The notes beneath the pieces were generated by a model. The model worked only from the letters and a program-made list of their open reading frames with translations, searched no databases and was not told where the DNA came from. From the NCBI GenBank assembly GCA_004208945.1, contig SGPE01000014.1:25569-89568 (forward strand): a DNA stretch of 64,000 nucleotides, given 5' to 3'. Below, piece by piece: positions 46,987-57,522 of this stretch (within the stretch, counting starts at the first letter, position 1; every line of letters starts with the position of its first letter). This stretch comes from Pseudoalteromonas sp. CO133X (lineage in GTDB: Bacteria > Pseudomonadota > Gammaproteobacteria > Enterobacterales > Alteromonadaceae). A program made the translations under genes and the position numbers.

Positions 46987-47403
46987 TTATACTTGGTGCT
47001 CTTGGCATGAAAGGTAATTTTCATATAATGCTTTGAGCACATCTCCGCGACTGATCATACCGACCACTTTTGTTCCCTCGACAACTGGATAGTTTTTGGG
47101 TTTTCCTGTTTTCATGTTATCAGCAAGCTCAATAATATTTTGATCGCTACTGACAGTAACCACGTCGGTGCGCATGAGCTGTTTAACTTTTACAACACCA
47201 TCGCAGAAATAGCTATTTTGCATTAAAGGTTGCAGCAATTCTTGCTCTGAAATAAAGCCGACCAAACATTGCTTGTCATCAAAAACAGGCGCACCCAAAA
47301 GTTTAAATTTTTGTAATTCACTGATGGCCGCAGTCATTTCTGTTTCTGGTGTAATATGCGGTAACTTACGTTGCATGAAGTCTTGTACTTTAGTGTTTAG
47401 CAT
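46987..47403 (-). CDS. CBS-domain pair protein
   Basis: A 138-residue protein composed of two CBS domains (about 5-60 and 72-130), with KVQDFMQRKLPHITPETEM and MRTDVVTVSSDQNIIELADNM as the two domain starts. Such stand-alone pairs bind adenine nucleotides and usually regulate a partner. No partner can be named. It is convergent with add, with an 11-base gap and no clear terminator. Confidence 0.88.
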   Translation of the reverse strand: MLNTKVQDFMQRKLPHITPETEMTAAISELQKFKLLGAPVFDDKQCLVGFISEQELLQPLMQNSYFCDGVVKVKQLMRTDVVTVSSDQNIIELADNMKTGKPKNYPVVEGTKVVGMISRGDVLKALYENYLSCQEHQV

Positions 47404-47523
47404 GTGGGTTTCTCCCCATTCGTTATTCTAAACAAAGTATGGTCAAGGAAATGCAGTTTGTGAAATCGTTTGTATGGATTTAATTGATCATTAATTGCAC
47501 AAAGTAGTTTGTTGAAGAGATTA

Positions 47524-47552
47524 ATAAAAAAGGCATTCTATATTGAATGCCT
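47524..47552 (-). terminator. Intrinsic terminator after fre
   Basis: AGGCATTC and GAATGCCT form an 8-bp stem around a 6-base loop. On the minus strand it is followed by a T run (TTTTTTATT), 18 bases beyond the fre stop codon. Confidence 0.8.
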
Positions 47553-47570
47553 AGAGAGCTTTTTGACTAT

Positions 47571-48284
47571 TTATTTGATGAATGCGAATGCGTCGGCATA
47601 CATATTCTCACGGATTGCTCCATGATTAATAAAGTCATCACGTACAATACCAATCATGTCAAAACGACCTGCCATATAAATATCATAGGGTTCGAGTGAC
47701 ACGATATCTGCCATAACAGCTTTGTGAACGTAGCCAGTTTTACCTGTCCAGCTTGCTGGTGCATTTTCAACGACAGGGATATATTGAAAGTGTGGGTTAC
47801 TGTTAGCCCATGCTTGCATTTCATCATGAGCATACAATGCTGCTTGTTCGCGGACACCCCAGTAAAACAATACGGTGCGTTCACAACCAATTTCTGCGAG
47901 GTGATCAGCCATTGACTTTGCGTATGAGAAGCCTGTTCCGCCAGCTAGTAAAATGATTGGACGCTCACCTTCTGCACGAAGTTGCGATACACCTAAGCCC
48001 ACTTCCACGTTTACTTGCTGCTGCTCTGTATGTGCTTGGCGTAAATGCTCAAGTGCTTGCATAGCATATGAGTCTGCACCAGATGCACCAATATGTAGTT
48101 CAACCTGATCCGTTTGAGAAGGGCGGCTAGCAATTGAAAAGGCACGCTTGTCTTTTTCGCCTAATACAAGTTGCATATATTGGCCTGCCTCGAATGACAC
48201 AGGCTGCTGTGGTTTCAAAATGACCTTATGTACATGGTCTGTAAGCGGGCTGATCGCAACAACGTCAGCGAGTAATGTTTGCAT
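47571..48284 (-). CDS. fre: NAD(P)H-flavin reductase Fre
   Basis: A 237-residue ferredoxin-reductase-fold enzyme. FEAGQYMQLVL and RAFSIASRP bind flavin, LLAGGTGFSYAKSM and YWGVREQAALY bind the nicotinamide cofactor, and DIYMAGRFDM closes the domain, all as in E. coli Fre. It reduces free flavins with NAD(P)H and supplies electrons to iron reduction and other reactions. It lies downstream of ubiD, as in enterobacteria, separated by an 86-base gap with a hairpin. Confidence 0.94.
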   Translation of the reverse strand: MQTLLADVVAISPLTDHVHKVILKPQQPVSFEAGQYMQLVLGEKDKRAFSIASRPSQTDQVELHIGASGADSYAMQALEHLRQAHTEQQQVNVEVGLGVSQLRAEGERPIILLAGGTGFSYAKSMADHLAEIGCERTVLFYWGVREQAALYAHDEMQAWANSNPHFQYIPVVENAPASWTGKTGYVHKAVMADIVSLEPYDIYMAGRFDMIGIVRDDFINHGAIRENMYADAFAFIK

Positions 48285-48315
48285 AGTTTACCTTTAATAA
48301 GCAGAAACGCATTTT

Positions 48316-48339
48316 ACGGTTGTAGGTTTATACAACCGT
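48316..48339. repeat. Hairpin between ubiD and fre
   Basis: ACGGTTGTA and TACAACCGT are perfect 9-bp arms around GGTTTA. On the minus strand no T tract follows, so it may attenuate or stabilise rather than end the ubiD transcript. On the plus strand it is followed by TAATTTTT. Confidence 0.5.
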
Positions 48340-48370
48340 TAATTTTTGAACAGTTTATCATAGACACAGG

Positions 48371-49837
48371 CTAGAGAATATCTAAGCTGTCCCATATTTC
48401 ATCAACACGTTGTTTGATTTCAGGGCTCATCACAATGGGTTCACCCCACTCACGGTCTGTTTCTCCAGGCCATTTATTGGTTGCATCCATACCCATTTTT
48501 GAGCCAAGGCCAGATACTGGCGAGGCAAAATCCAAATAATCGATAGGAGTGTTTTCGATCAGTGTGGTATCACGCGCAGGATCCATACGTGTGGTGATCG
48601 CCCAAATGACATCATTCCAATCACGTGCATTTACATCATCATCGCAAACAATGACGAATTTGGTATACATAAACTGACGTAAGAAAGACCACACCCCCAT
48701 CATGACTCGCTTAGCATGTCCTGGATATTGTTTCTTCATAGTGACCACAGCCATACGATAAGAGCAGCCTTCGGGTGGTAGGTAAAAATCAACAATTTCA
48801 GGAAATTGCTTCTGTAGAATCGGCACAAATACTTCGTTTAATGCTACACCTAAAACGGCAGGTTCATCAGGTGGACGACCTGTGTAAGTACTATGATAAA
48901 TTGGATTTTCACGGTGTGTGATATGGGTAACCGTCATCACTGGAAATTCATCAACTTCGTTATAGTAACCAGTGTGATCGCCATAGGGGCCTTCAGGTGC
49001 CGTTTCATCCGGCATAATATAGCCTTCAAGAATAAATTCAGCTGTTGCAGGTACTTGTAAATCATTTGAGATAGATTTAACGACCTCTGTCTTACTTCCT
49101 CGTAACAGGCCGGCAAAGGCGTATTCACTCAAGGTGTCAGGCACTGGTGTAACAGCACCCAATATGGTGGCAGGATCAGCCCCAAGTGCTATTGATACAG
49201 GGTAAGGCTCACCAGGGTGCTCTTTACACCACTCTCTAAAGTCGAGTGCTCCACCACGGTGAGATAACCAGCGCATAATAATTTTATTTTTGCCAAGTAG
49301 CTGCTGGCGGTAAATACCTAAGTTTTGGCGTTTTTTATAAGGCCCTTTAGTGACAGTTAGTCCCCATGTGATTAAAGGTGCTGCATCGCCTGGCCAGCAG
49401 TGCTGAATTGGAAGCTTTGTTAAATCAACATCATCACCTTCCAGTATCACTTGTTGACAAGGGGCTTTTTTTACTTCCTTTGCTGGCATATTTAGCACTT
49501 GCTTAAATACTGGGATTTGTCCAAGTGCTTCTTTGATACCTTTAGGAGGCTCAGGCTCTTTCAAAAAAGCGAGCAGTTTACCTACTTCACGTAGTTCACT
49601 AACATCATCTTGTCCCATGCCCATTGCAACACGCTTTGGGGTACCAAATAGATTTGCTAATACAGGGGTAGAGTGACCTTTAGGGTTTTCGAATAACAAT
49701 GCAGGGCCTTCGGCACGCAAAGTACGGTCGGCAATCTCGGTCATTTCAAGGTAAGGATCGATTTCTTGCTTGATCCGTTTTAATTCACCTTTTTGTTCCA
49801 ATAATTCGATAAACTCGCGAAGATCTTTGTATTTCAT
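48371..49837 (-). CDS. ubiD: 3-octaprenyl-4-hydroxybenzoate decarboxylase UbiD
   Basis: A 488-residue prenylated-FMN-dependent decarboxylase of ubiquinone synthesis. [20 protein letters not shown] at the N-terminus, [41 protein letters not shown] (catalytic Glu loop) and [10 protein letters not shown]-like end motifs are present. It needs the cofactor made by UbiX, not in this window. The ubiD-fre order is conserved in gammaproteobacteria. Confidence 0.96.
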   Translation of the reverse strand: MKYKDLREFIELLEQKGELKRIKQEIDPYLEMTEIADRTLRAEGPALLFENPKGHSTPVLANLFGTPKRVAMGMGQDDVSELREVGKLLAFLKEPEPPKGIKEALGQIPVFKQVLNMPAKEVKKAPCQQVILEGDDVDLTKLPIQHCWPGDAAPLITWGLTVTKGPYKKRQNLGIYRQQLLGKNKIIMRWLSHRGGALDFREWCKEHPGEPYPVSIALGADPATILGAVTPVPDTLSEYAFAGLLRGSKTEVVKSISNDLQVPATAEFILEGYIMPDETAPEGPYGDHTGYYNEVDEFPVMTVTHITHRENPIYHSTYTGRPPDEPAVLGVALNEVFVPILQKQFPEIVDFYLPPEGCSYRMAVVTMKKQYPGHAKRVMMGVWSFLRQFMYTKFVIVCDDDVNARDWNDVIWAITTRMDPARDTTLIENTPIDYLDFASPVSGLGSKMGMDATNKWPGETDREWGEPIVMSPEIKQRVDEIWDSLDIL

Positions 49838-49918
49838 TATGGCTACTTAAACGCTGGATAAACTGTCGCCATTATACTCAAAACCAGTGATTAAGCGAAT
49901 TTCAACAATCAGATTTTG

Positions 49919-50209
49919 CTAGGATTGGTTTAGTGCGCAATGATATTTTTTTCCTTTTAAAATGAGCATAGCCTCAGCACCTTTTGACCAAAAAAGAACA
50001 GTGTCATTGCTGTACTTAACGCCAGATGCACTTACTTGTCGGTTTAATACAAAGCTCTGTTCTTTGAACAACAATTCGGCTTCATCTTCGCTGATGTCAG
50101 CAATGCTCACAGTGGAGTCTTCGCCACATGTGTAATTATTTGGATCACTTTGCTTTGCACATGCGCATAAGCTAACGAGAACGAGTCCTGAGAGAAGTGG
50201 TCTTATCAT
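49919..50209 (-). CDS. MliC-family C-type lysozyme inhibitor lipoprotein
   Basis: A 96-residue lipoprotein with signal ending SLCAC (lipidated Cys17). The mature part has the MliC/PliC beta-barrel pattern: NYTCG, FVLNRQVSASGVKYS and VFWSKGAEAMLIL, ending in YHCAL, with two cysteines that can form the conserved disulfide. The SGVKYS loop is the lysozyme active-site insertion motif in the family. It would protect the cell wall against animal-type lysozyme. It is 82 bases downstream of nothing on its strand and divergent from DUF808. Confidence 0.85.
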   Translation of the reverse strand: MIRPLLSGLVLVSLCACAKQSDPNNYTCGEDSTVSIADISEDEAELLFKEQSFVLNRQVSASGVKYSNDTVLFWSKGAEAMLILKGKKYHCALNQS

Positions 50210-50324
50210 TGCAACACCCCCTGTTTACTGAATGAAGTATAAGCCTAACAAAGAAAAATTAACCGTTGGTGAAAATGACTAGATAAGTTATGTTGTGAGT
50301 GTAATTAATTGGCAAGGAATTACT

Positions 50325-51230
50325 ATGGCAGGCACTAACTTACTCACATTACTTGATGATATTACTACACTTTTAGATGATATTGCGACTATGAGTAAAG
50401 TCGCAACTAAGAAAACGGCGGGTGTGCTTGGCGATGATCTTGCACTCAATGCACAGCAAGTTACTGGTGTGACAGCTGACCGTGAATTACCCGTTGTTTG
50501 GGCTGTTGCTAAAGGCTCTTTTCTTAATAAAGCGATACTGGTACCAGCCGCGCTAATAATCAGTACATGGCTTCCTTGGCTTATTACCCCTTTGCTAATG
50601 ATTGGTGGTTTATTTTTATGTTTTGAAGGGGCTGAAAAAATAGTCGAAAAGTTATTGGGTCATAAGGAGAGTTCCGAGCAGCTATCCTTAGAACATCAAG
50701 ATTTAACAGAGTATGAAAAGCAGAAGGTTAAAGGAGCTATCCGTACCGACTTTATTCTTTCAGCCGAAATAATCGTCATTACGCTAGGTACTGTTGCGAG
50801 TGCCACACTTATTAACCAAGCGTTAGTGCTGAGTGTTATCGCGGTGATCATGACGATTGGTGTATATGGTTTAGTAGCAGGTATCGTTAAGTTGGATGAT
50901 GCGGGACTGTATTTGCTTCAAACTGCAGAAAATAGTGGTAGTAGGCTAAAAGAGTTACTCGGTAAATTTTTACTTGCATTGGCGCCAAAATTAATGCGTT
51001 TCTTAGCTATTGCAGGGACCATTGCGATGTTTTTAGTTGGTGGTGGTATTTTAGTACATGGTATTGCTCTGTTACATCATACTCAGCAAGCCGTTACTCA
51101 TTTTGCATTGCAACATGCAGGTGCTGCAGGAGAGTTTATTGCTCCTGTTTTATTTGATGGCATGCTCGGCATACTTGCAGGACTTATAATGGTGGTGTGT
51201 CTACAAGGTTGGCATAAACTAAAAGGTTAA
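50325..51230 (+). CDS. DUF808 family inner-membrane protein (YedI-like)
   Basis: A 301-residue membrane protein. [45 protein letters not shown] is the conserved N-terminus of the DUF808/YedI family, followed by [25 protein letters not shown] and several further helices. Function is unknown. ATG at 50325 is preceded by AAGGAA and fits the family start; a GTG ten codons upstream was rejected. Three hairpins follow the stop. Confidence 0.88.
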   Translation: MAGTNLLTLLDDITTLLDDIATMSKVATKKTAGVLGDDLALNAQQVTGVTADRELPVVWAVAKGSFLNKAILVPAALIISTWLPWLITPLLMIGGLFLCFEGAEKIVEKLLGHKESSEQLSLEHQDLTEYEKQKVKGAIRTDFILSAEIIVITLGTVASATLINQALVLSVIAVIMTIGVYGLVAGIVKLDDAGLYLLQTAENSGSRLKELLGKFLLALAPKLMRFLAIAGTIAMFLVGGGILVHGIALLHHTQQAVTHFALQHAGAAGEFIAPVLFDGMLGILAGLIMVVCLQGWHKLKG

Positions 51231-51238
51231 TTGAAAAG

Positions 51239-51344
51239 GCCGGCGAGATAACCCCGCCGGCAAGAGTGTAGCACGGGAACGTTAGCGTGCTAGTGTGCAG
51301 GGTCTACCTTAAGTTTAATGAGCGATTTACTGATTAAACTTAAG
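51239..51344. repeat. Three consecutive perfect hairpins downstream of DUF808 gene
   Basis: Hairpin 1: GCCGGCG (51239-51245) with CGCCGGC (51255-51261). Hairpin 2: TAGCACG (51269-51275) with CGTGCTA (51286-51292). Hairpin 3: CTTAAGTTTAAT (51308-51319) with ATTAAACTTAAG (51333-51344). They are unlike one another and none is followed by a proper T tract. The block may be a structured 3' region, a small RNA or a set of protein-binding dyads between two convergent genes. Confidence 0.65.
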
Positions 51345-51412
51345 TAATGATATGGTTATGTTATATTGTATCAATTATGTTGTAAATACTATTTTGCGTG
51401 AATCTTTCTAGA

Positions 51413-52363
51413 TTATTCTAAATGGGTGCAGTCGATAGATTGGCACAATTCTGCGAGTTCAATTTTTGCTTTAGGGTTGCTCTGTAGTGCTGCTTTGTTT
51501 AACCAGTAAGCAGCTTTAGCAGTATCTTGAGGGATTCCTTGCCCATCTCGGTACATCTGAGCAAGGTTGAGTTGTCCCCATGAGTATCCCGCTTCTGCTG
51601 AGAGGGTAAAGCTCTCAATCGCTTCCTTATAAAGACCATCCTTAAAGTAAGTGATCCCTTGCTGGTTATTTTTATCAAGCTTTACGCCTGTATAAAGAGG
51701 TTTAGGTTTAGGTGGGTGCATCACAAAGCCACCAAATAGGCTATAAAGCTCTGGGCGTAAAATCTTATAGATGATGTTATCGCGGTAAAAGTTATGAACT
51801 TGCTGTTTTGTTAAGGTAATTGTTTTACTGGCAAAGTAATTATCTTGTACCAGCATGCTGGTTCGCATCGCAATTTCGATATCTTTATTGTATTTATAAG
51901 TGTAGTTACCTACACGAAAGGTCATCGTATTATCATCAAATTCAATTAATTGGGCGACCTTTAAGTTATTAACGCGTTTGGGATGGCCCGTAAATTGTTC
52001 CGAAAGAACAAAGTAAGTATCAAATTGCTTTGGTGTATCTAGGTAGTGTATTTCATTTTCGCTCTGGCGTTGGCTACTTAATATAAACGTCGTTAAGAGG
52101 TAGCTAATAACTAAAAGTCCTATGAAATACTTTATAAATGAAATGATCTCTAAAACGGGCAGAGAGTACCAAGGCACATCAGTTATATGACCGCAATCAT
52201 CACATTGGCGTTGATAACTAATAGATAAAGGGGCAACAGGTAAAATAGTAAACCGAAGCAGTTTACTGTTATTAATCAGTGAAAAATGTTTACTCTGACA
52301 GTGAGGGCAAGTTGTAGCCTGTTTATAGAAAACATCAGCAACAGCGGTATTAAAAAGTAACAT
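51413..52363 (-). CDS. Zinc-ribbon membrane protein with Sel1-like repeats
   Basis: A 316-residue protein not recognised as a named family. Residues about 19-67 hold two Cys pairs (CPHC and CDDC) that should form a zinc ribbon. A membrane helix follows (about 92-115, YFIGLLVISYLLTTFIL). The C-terminal third has TPR/Sel1-like repeats (YFKDGLYKEAIESFTLSAEAGYS; AQMYRDGQGIPQDTAKAAYWLNKAAL). It looks like an inner-membrane scaffold with a cytoplasmic metal-binding end. It is divergent from dbpA across about 190 bases. Confidence 0.75.
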   Translation of the reverse strand: MLLFNTAVADVFYKQATTCPHCQSKHFSLINNSKLLRFTILPVAPLSISYQRQCDDCGHITDVPWYSLPVLEIISFIKYFIGLLVISYLLTTFILSSQRQSENEIHYLDTPKQFDTYFVLSEQFTGHPKRVNNLKVAQLIEFDDNTMTFRVGNYTYKYNKDIEIAMRTSMLVQDNYFASKTITLTKQQVHNFYRDNIIYKILRPELYSLFGGFVMHPPKPKPLYTGVKLDKNNQQGITYFKDGLYKEAIESFTLSAEAGYSWGQLNLAQMYRDGQGIPQDTAKAAYWLNKAALQSNPKAKIELAELCQSIDCTHLE

Positions 52364-52556
52364 AGCTTCTTCCTTGGTAATACCCTTAAGTTAGAACATA
52401 TACAGTGAGTTATAAAGTAGCAAACTGTAACGAAATATGAACTGCAGGCGTGGTGAGAGTCGTACTTATTTTTGCTTTAGAGAAAAGAGCGAATGTCTGC
52501 TATGATCACCTACATCTTCGAGGATGTCCCTCAATTATCAAGTGTGGAATTTTACT

Positions 52557-53945
52557 GTGACAGCAACTGCTTTTACATCATTGGCTTTACCGCAAGAGCT
52601 AGTCGAAAATTTATCGACCTTAGGTTATTCACAAATGACCCCAGTGCAAGCACAAAGCTTGCCTGTGATTTTGCAAGGAAAAGATATTATTGCGCAAGCG
52701 AAAACTGGTTCAGGTAAAACAGCTGCATTTAGCTTAGGTGTATTAGCTAAGCTGAATGTAAAGCGTTTTCGTATTCAATCATTAATCTTATGCCCTACTC
52801 GTGAATTAGCCGAACAGGTGGCCCAAGAAGTACGTAAGCTAGCGCGCAGCATTCATAATATTAAGGTATTAACTTTATGTGGGGGCGTGTCTATTGGTCC
52901 TCAAATAGGTTCACTTGAACATGGTGCTCACATAGTAGTAGGTACGCCTGGCCGTGTAGATGACCATATTCGTAAAGGGACATTGAGTTTAGATGATGTC
53001 GAGACATTGGTACTGGATGAAGCCGATCAAATGCTTGATATGGGGTTTCAAGATACGTTAGACGCGATTGTTGATTGCATTCCAGCACAGCGTCAAACAC
53101 TGTTGTTTAGCGCGACCTATCCAAAGTCGATAGCAGCTATTGCTGAGCGAGTACTTAGCAACCCTGAAATGATTAAGGTTGAAGAAGAGCAAGAAAAAAG
53201 CACAATTAAGCAATATTTTTATAAGTTGGATAACAACAAGCAGCGTTTTAATACCCTAAAGCTACTGTTACTGAAGTTTCAACCAGAAAGCTGTGTGATT
53301 TTTTGTAACACCAAGGTAGAGACGCAACAGATTTGTGATGACCTTTTTGCTGAGGGCTTCAGTGCAGTTGCACTGCATGGTGACCTTGAGCAGCGAGAGC
53401 GAGAGCGTACATTAATTCGTTTTGCGAATAAGAGTGCTTCTATTTTAGTGGCGACAGACGTGGCTGCTCGTGGACTGGATATTAATGATATGGACATGGT
53501 GGTGAACTACCACCTTGCTCATGACCCACAAACTCATGTTCACCGAGTTGGCCGTACTGGGCGGGCAGGTAAAAAAGGCATTGCTTGCTCAATTTATGGG
53601 GAAGCAGAACAATTCAAGGTAGCGCAAATCGGTGACCACTATGAGCGTGACTTTGACCCTGAACCACTACCGCCGTTTAGTTTACTCGAAAAGCCAGCTT
53701 ATAAGCCAACGATGGCAACCATCATGATTGATGCGGGTAAAAAGCAAAAAATTCGTGCGGGTGATATCTTAGGGGCATTAACTGGTAAAGAAGGGGTTGC
53801 AGGCCATCAAGTTGGTAAAATTAATGTGCTGGATAATGTCGCTTTTATTGCTGTTGAGCGTGTTGCTGCAAAACCTGCTTTACGAAAATTAACAGAAGGC
53901 AATATCAAAAAGCGTAAAATCCGGGCGCGTCGCCTCACTCGTTAA
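52557..53945 (+). CDS. dbpA: ATP-dependent RNA helicase DbpA
   Basis: A 462-residue DEAD-box helicase. It has the Q motif (MTPVQAQSLP), AKTGSGKT, PTRELAEQV, DEADQMLD, SAT, and HRVGRTGRAG; the C-terminal DbpA RNA-binding domain (about 385-460; MATIMIDAGKKQKIRAGDILGALTG) binds hairpin 92 of 23S rRNA and defines DbpA. It acts in 50S subunit assembly. I chose GTG at 52557, where the protein begins like E. coli DbpA with TAF and GGAA lies upstream; an ATG at 52524 has AGG directly against it and adds 11 atypical residues. Confidence 0.92.
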   Translation: MTATAFTSLALPQELVENLSTLGYSQMTPVQAQSLPVILQGKDIIAQAKTGSGKTAAFSLGVLAKLNVKRFRIQSLILCPTRELAEQVAQEVRKLARSIHNIKVLTLCGGVSIGPQIGSLEHGAHIVVGTPGRVDDHIRKGTLSLDDVETLVLDEADQMLDMGFQDTLDAIVDCIPAQRQTLLFSATYPKSIAAIAERVLSNPEMIKVEEEQEKSTIKQYFYKLDNNKQRFNTLKLLLLKFQPESCVIFCNTKVETQQICDDLFAEGFSAVALHGDLEQRERERTLIRFANKSASILVATDVAARGLDINDMDMVVNYHLAHDPQTHVHRVGRTGRAGKKGIACSIYGEAEQFKVAQIGDHYERDFDPEPLPPFSLLEKPAYKPTMATIMIDAGKKQKIRAGDILGALTGKEGVAGHQVGKINVLDNVAFIAVERVAAKPALRKLTEGNIKKRKIRARRLTR

Positions 53946-53949
53946 CTGA

Positions 53950-54531
53950 TCATAATGAGCAATATAATTTAAGTTGCTCATATTCATCTTGTATTTGTTT
54001 AAACACCGCCGCAGAGCCCTGCTTATCTGGGTGGTGTTTTAATGCAAGTTGCCGCCAACGCTTTTGTACATCCTTTAATGAATATTCAGTATTTAAATTC
54101 CACCGCTCCCGTATTTGTTGGTGTTGCAAGGGAGTGAGTTTTGCCGTGTTTACGTAAGTTTGCTGAGCAAAACGTTGCCAGAAATTATCAAGAAGAGCTT
54201 CAATTTCATCGTTAGATGTGTCGTAATTGTGCCAATCGAGGTAGTAATCTCTTAAAGGTTCCGCTTGCAGTAATGCTGTATGTGACGGTGTATTTACAAG
54301 CTCTATATGCAGCGAAGCGATACGTAGATGGTAGTCAGGGAACAGCTGTAATTGCAGCTGATAAAGTGCATTCATGACTAGAAAATTGCGCTTAAACAAG
54401 TCTTTTTGCGGGTCATCATCGAGTGCTTTGATGTAATTAGTTTCTGATAAGGCGCTTGCTAATGTATGGACTTTCCAAATCGGCTGTCTTATAAGTAAGC
54501 AAAAAATCTCGTCAATCAGTGGGTTAACCAT
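53950..54531 (-). CDS. DnaJ-related protein with C-terminal J domain
   Basis: A 193-residue protein. The N-terminal two thirds match the DNAJ-related family (MVNPLIDEIFCLL, KRNFLVMNALYQLQ). Residues about 140-190 are a J domain with the catalytic HPD in LALKHHPDKQGS. It should act as a co-chaperone for a DnaK-type Hsp70. ATG at 54531 fits the family; an in-frame GTG or ATG 14 codons upstream is less likely. It ends four bases from the convergent dbpA stop. Confidence 0.85.
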   Translation of the reverse strand: MVNPLIDEIFCLLIRQPIWKVHTLASALSETNYIKALDDDPQKDLFKRNFLVMNALYQLQLQLFPDYHLRIASLHIELVNTPSHTALLQAEPLRDYYLDWHNYDTSNDEIEALLDNFWQRFAQQTYVNTAKLTPLQHQQIRERWNLNTEYSLKDVQKRWRQLALKHHPDKQGSAAVFKQIQDEYEQLKLYCSL

Positions 54532-54687
54532 TGTTCGTAAGCCGATGTTTAGTGTAATCTTTAATTTATACACGCTATCACAGCAGCGTTACTAAAACCA
54601 CGCTTGTGTTTTTAATCGTTGGCGCAGTTAATCAAGATTTAATTTTAGTGGCTTAATGCATACTAAGCTTTTAGGGATATATACAAT

Positions 54688-57522
54688 ATGCTTATAAAAT
54701 TGCGCAGCGGCTTAATTAACTTGATGTTCTTTTGTTCCTTGTTTTTATTTACCGATATTGTGCATGCCCACCCTTCAGTATTGGAGCGTTTTAATCAATC
54801 TCAGCAATGGGATGAAAAGCTGCAGTTAGGAAAAAAACTGTTGGCTTCTTCTGTGTTAAGTTCACACAAACAGCATGATATTCATATGCAACTAGGCGAT
54901 TTGGCACTCGAGCAGGGCAACTTTGCGGCTGCCGTTGAGCATTACCAGTTAGCTGAGAAAAGTACGACCCTTGAATCGGATCCTGAGGGGTATTTTTTAG
55001 CAATGAAAATGCAAGGCGTCACTTATTATTACCAAGGTTTAATGCAACAAGCAGTCGCGACGTACTTACGTGCTTTGAAAGTCGCGGAAAACATGAAAGA
55101 TCCTATTTCTAAAGCAAATTTGCTCAGTAATATTGGCCTTGCTTATTTTAATATGTTCAATATGCATCAAGCACTTGATTACTATAAACAAGCTAAAACG
55201 TTGTTTGAGCAATACGGCACTGCTCAAGATAAAGCTGATATTTTGCACAATATTGCAGGCATTTATATTCGTTTATCGAGTTATAGTACAGCACTTGATA
55301 TGTATCGAGAGACGCTTGAGATCTATCAAGAGCTAGGTGATAAAGATGGAGTGGCACAGTCTTATGGCAATATGGGGGTCGCATATTCTGAGTTAGGGCA
55401 ATATCAGTTGTCACTACATTATTATCAGCGAGCTTTACGCTATTACCAATCAACAAATAATGCCTATTACTTATCATCACGACATGGCAATATCGCCAAT
55501 GTTTACTTGCGCACAGGTGATCTTGAACTTGCTATTAGTCATGCAGAGAAAGCGGTAGAGTTTGCCCAACAGATAAATAATAAGTCATTGGAGTTAGCGG
55601 GCCTATTTTCGCTTGCAAAAATAGAGTTACTGCAAGGGAAGTTAGCAAAGGCAGAGCAAACCCTTAATGCCTCCACAAAAATGGCAGAAGAATTTAAGGA
55701 TGAATTACGCGTTCTTGACGGTTTGGGCATGCGTGCATTAATTAAAGCAGGGCAAGGGGATTATAAGGCGTCAGTGGCCTTGTTTGATCAATTTGTGCGC
55801 GACACAAATACTGCTAAAAATGAAAAGTTACTGAAATCCCTGGGTGAGCTACAAAGTCAAATACAAGCAAGCCAGCTAAATCAAGAGATCCTTGATTTAA
55901 AACAACAGCAAAGTGTGCAAGAGCTAGAAATGTCTAAGCAGCGACAGTTGGCTATTATGCTGTTTATTCTATTTATTATGTTGGTGGTGACAGGGGTCAC
56001 TGTTTATCGACGTAGCATAGAAAAAAGAGCAAAAGAGCAGCTGTCTCTGATGGTTGCCAAGCGCACTAAAGAGTTAGAAAAAACAGCGGATCAGCTACGC
56101 AAAGCTAATGAAATAAAAAGTCAGTTTTTAGCGAATATAAGCCACGAAATACGTACCCCACTGACAGCCATTTTAGGTCAGACCGATAACTTGATGAATG
56201 GCCTTTATAAACCTGAATCCCTCAATGACGAATTGCGTGTCATTCATAAGCAAAGTGAGCACTTAAAAGAACTTATTAATGATGTGCTAGATATCAGTAA
56301 AATCGAAGCAAACAAACTGGAATTAAACCTAAAAGAAGGTGATCTCGTTAAATTATCAACGGACGTTCATGCCATGCTTAGTGGACAAGCCATAGATAAA
56401 AACCTGCAGTTCACATTCCATAACGAGTTAGGCGAGCAATTTTATAGTTATTTAGATTTTACTCGGGTTAAACAAATTTTGATCAATCTATGTGCAAATG
56501 CTATCAAGTTCACTCATCAAGGCGAGGTGAGGTTATATGTTTCTTTATCGCAACATGGAGTATGGTTTCGAGTAACTGATACAGGCATTGGTATGAATGA
56601 AGAGCAGCTAAAGTTGATCTTCGAATGTTTTAGTCAGGCAGATAATAGTATTAGCCGACGTTTTGGCGGAACGGGATTGGGACTGAGCTTATCACAGCAG
56701 CTTGCAATGATGATGGGTGGCTATATAAGCGTTGAGAGTGAAGTAAACAAAGGCAGCGAGTTTTCTTTTTACTTACCCTGTAAAGAACATATTCCAGCTA
56801 TCGATAAAATAGAGCATGATGCAAGTGCTCAACAAACGCCATCAGGGCTCAGTGGAAAAGTACTCCTAGCGGAAGATCATGTTGATAACCGCAGGTTAAT
56901 TCACCGTTATTTAGAGTCGATGGGATTAGAAGTCATTGCAGTAGAAAACGGTGAACAAGCCGTTGAACAGTGTCTACAAACTTTTCCTGACGTTGTTTTA
57001 CTTGATATTCAAATGCCGGTGCTCGACGGGTTAAGTGCGCTTAAATTGTTACGTGATTGTGGGTTTACTCAACCTGTTTATGCGTTGACAGCGAATGCCA
57101 TTAGCCATGAAGTCGAAGCCTATTTAAAAGCTGGTTTTACGGGCTATTTAGGCAAGCCAATTGACAAAAAAGTGTTTTACACTCAGCTTGCAAAACACTG
57201 TAAAAATACCCTTAATGTCATGGACGAGCAACAGGATATGAGCGACTTAGTTGCAAGTTTTATTGGTAGTTTTGACTACGAAGCCTCACAAGTTCAGTTG
57301 CACTTCTCAGAGCACGATTTATTTAACCTACAACAAGATGCGCACCGAATTGGGGGCGCAGCAAAAATGTTTGCCCTCGATGAAGTCGCCAGCAGCGCAA
57401 TGGCACTCGAGTCGGCACTTAAGCATAATCAACTTATAGAGTTACCAAGCTTAGTTGCTCAATTACTTGATCACCTGCACAGTGCATCAGAGGCTCAAAA
57501 TAGCTCAATGTCACCCTCTTGA
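54688..57522 (+). CDS. TPR sensor hybrid kinase with receiver and Hpt domains
   Basis: A 944-residue kinase. A signal peptide or anchor (about 8-27) leads to a periplasmic array of about seven TPRs (30-380; repeated [20 protein letters not shown]-like units), a coiled coil, one membrane helix (about 420-442), HisKA with [10 protein letters not shown] (His486), HATPase ([14 protein letters not shown]), receiver with Asp773 in [11 protein letters not shown], and a C-terminal Hpt domain with DAHRIGGAA (His886). It has the complete internal phosphorelay and would pass phosphate to an outside regulator. The TPR sensor suggests it reads a protein or peptide. Its 3' end overlaps the convergent chemotaxis gene by 28 bases. 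Confidence 0.92.
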   Translation: MLIKLRSGLINLMFFCSLFLFTDIVHAHPSVLERFNQSQQWDEKLQLGKKLLASSVLSSHKQHDIHMQLGDLALEQGNFAAAVEHYQLAEKSTTLESDPEGYFLAMKMQGVTYYYQGLMQQAVATYLRALKVAENMKDPISKANLLSNIGLAYFNMFNMHQALDYYKQAKTLFEQYGTAQDKADILHNIAGIYIRLSSYSTALDMYRETLEIYQELGDKDGVAQSYGNMGVAYSELGQYQLSLHYYQRALRYYQSTNNAYYLSSRHGNIANVYLRTGDLELAISHAEKAVEFAQQINNKSLELAGLFSLAKIELLQGKLAKAEQTLNASTKMAEEFKDELRVLDGLGMRALIKAGQGDYKASVALFDQFVRDTNTAKNEKLLKSLGELQSQIQASQLNQEILDLKQQQSVQELEMSKQRQLAIMLFILFIMLVVTGVTVYRRSIEKRAKEQLSLMVAKRTKELEKTADQLRKANEIKSQFLANISHEIRTPLTAILGQTDNLMNGLYKPESLNDELRVIHKQSEHLKELINDVLDISKIEANKLELNLKEGDLVKLSTDVHAMLSGQAIDKNLQFTFHNELGEQFYSYLDFTRVKQILINLCANAIKFTHQGEVRLYVSLSQHGVWFRVTDTGIGMNEEQLKLIFECFSQADNSISRRFGGTGLGLSLSQQLAMMMGGYISVESEVNKGSEFSFYLPCKEHIPAIDKIEHDASAQQTPSGLSGKVLLAEDHVDNRRLIHRYLESMGLEVIAVENGEQAVEQCLQTFPDVVLLDIQMPVLDGLSALKLLRDCGFTQPVYALTANAISHEVEAYLKAGFTGYLGKPIDKKVFYTQLAKHCKNTLNVMDEQQDMSDLVASFIGSFDYEASQVQLHFSEHDLFNLQQDAHRIGGAAKMFALDEVASSAMALESALKHNQLIELPSLVAQLLDHLHSASEAQNSSMSPS

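Noticed and set aside
52493-52717. Overlapping 74-codon open frame at the start of dbpA
   Set aside because: It is out of frame with the clear DbpA coding sequence, has no recognisable domain and includes codons of the Q motif region read in the wrong frame.
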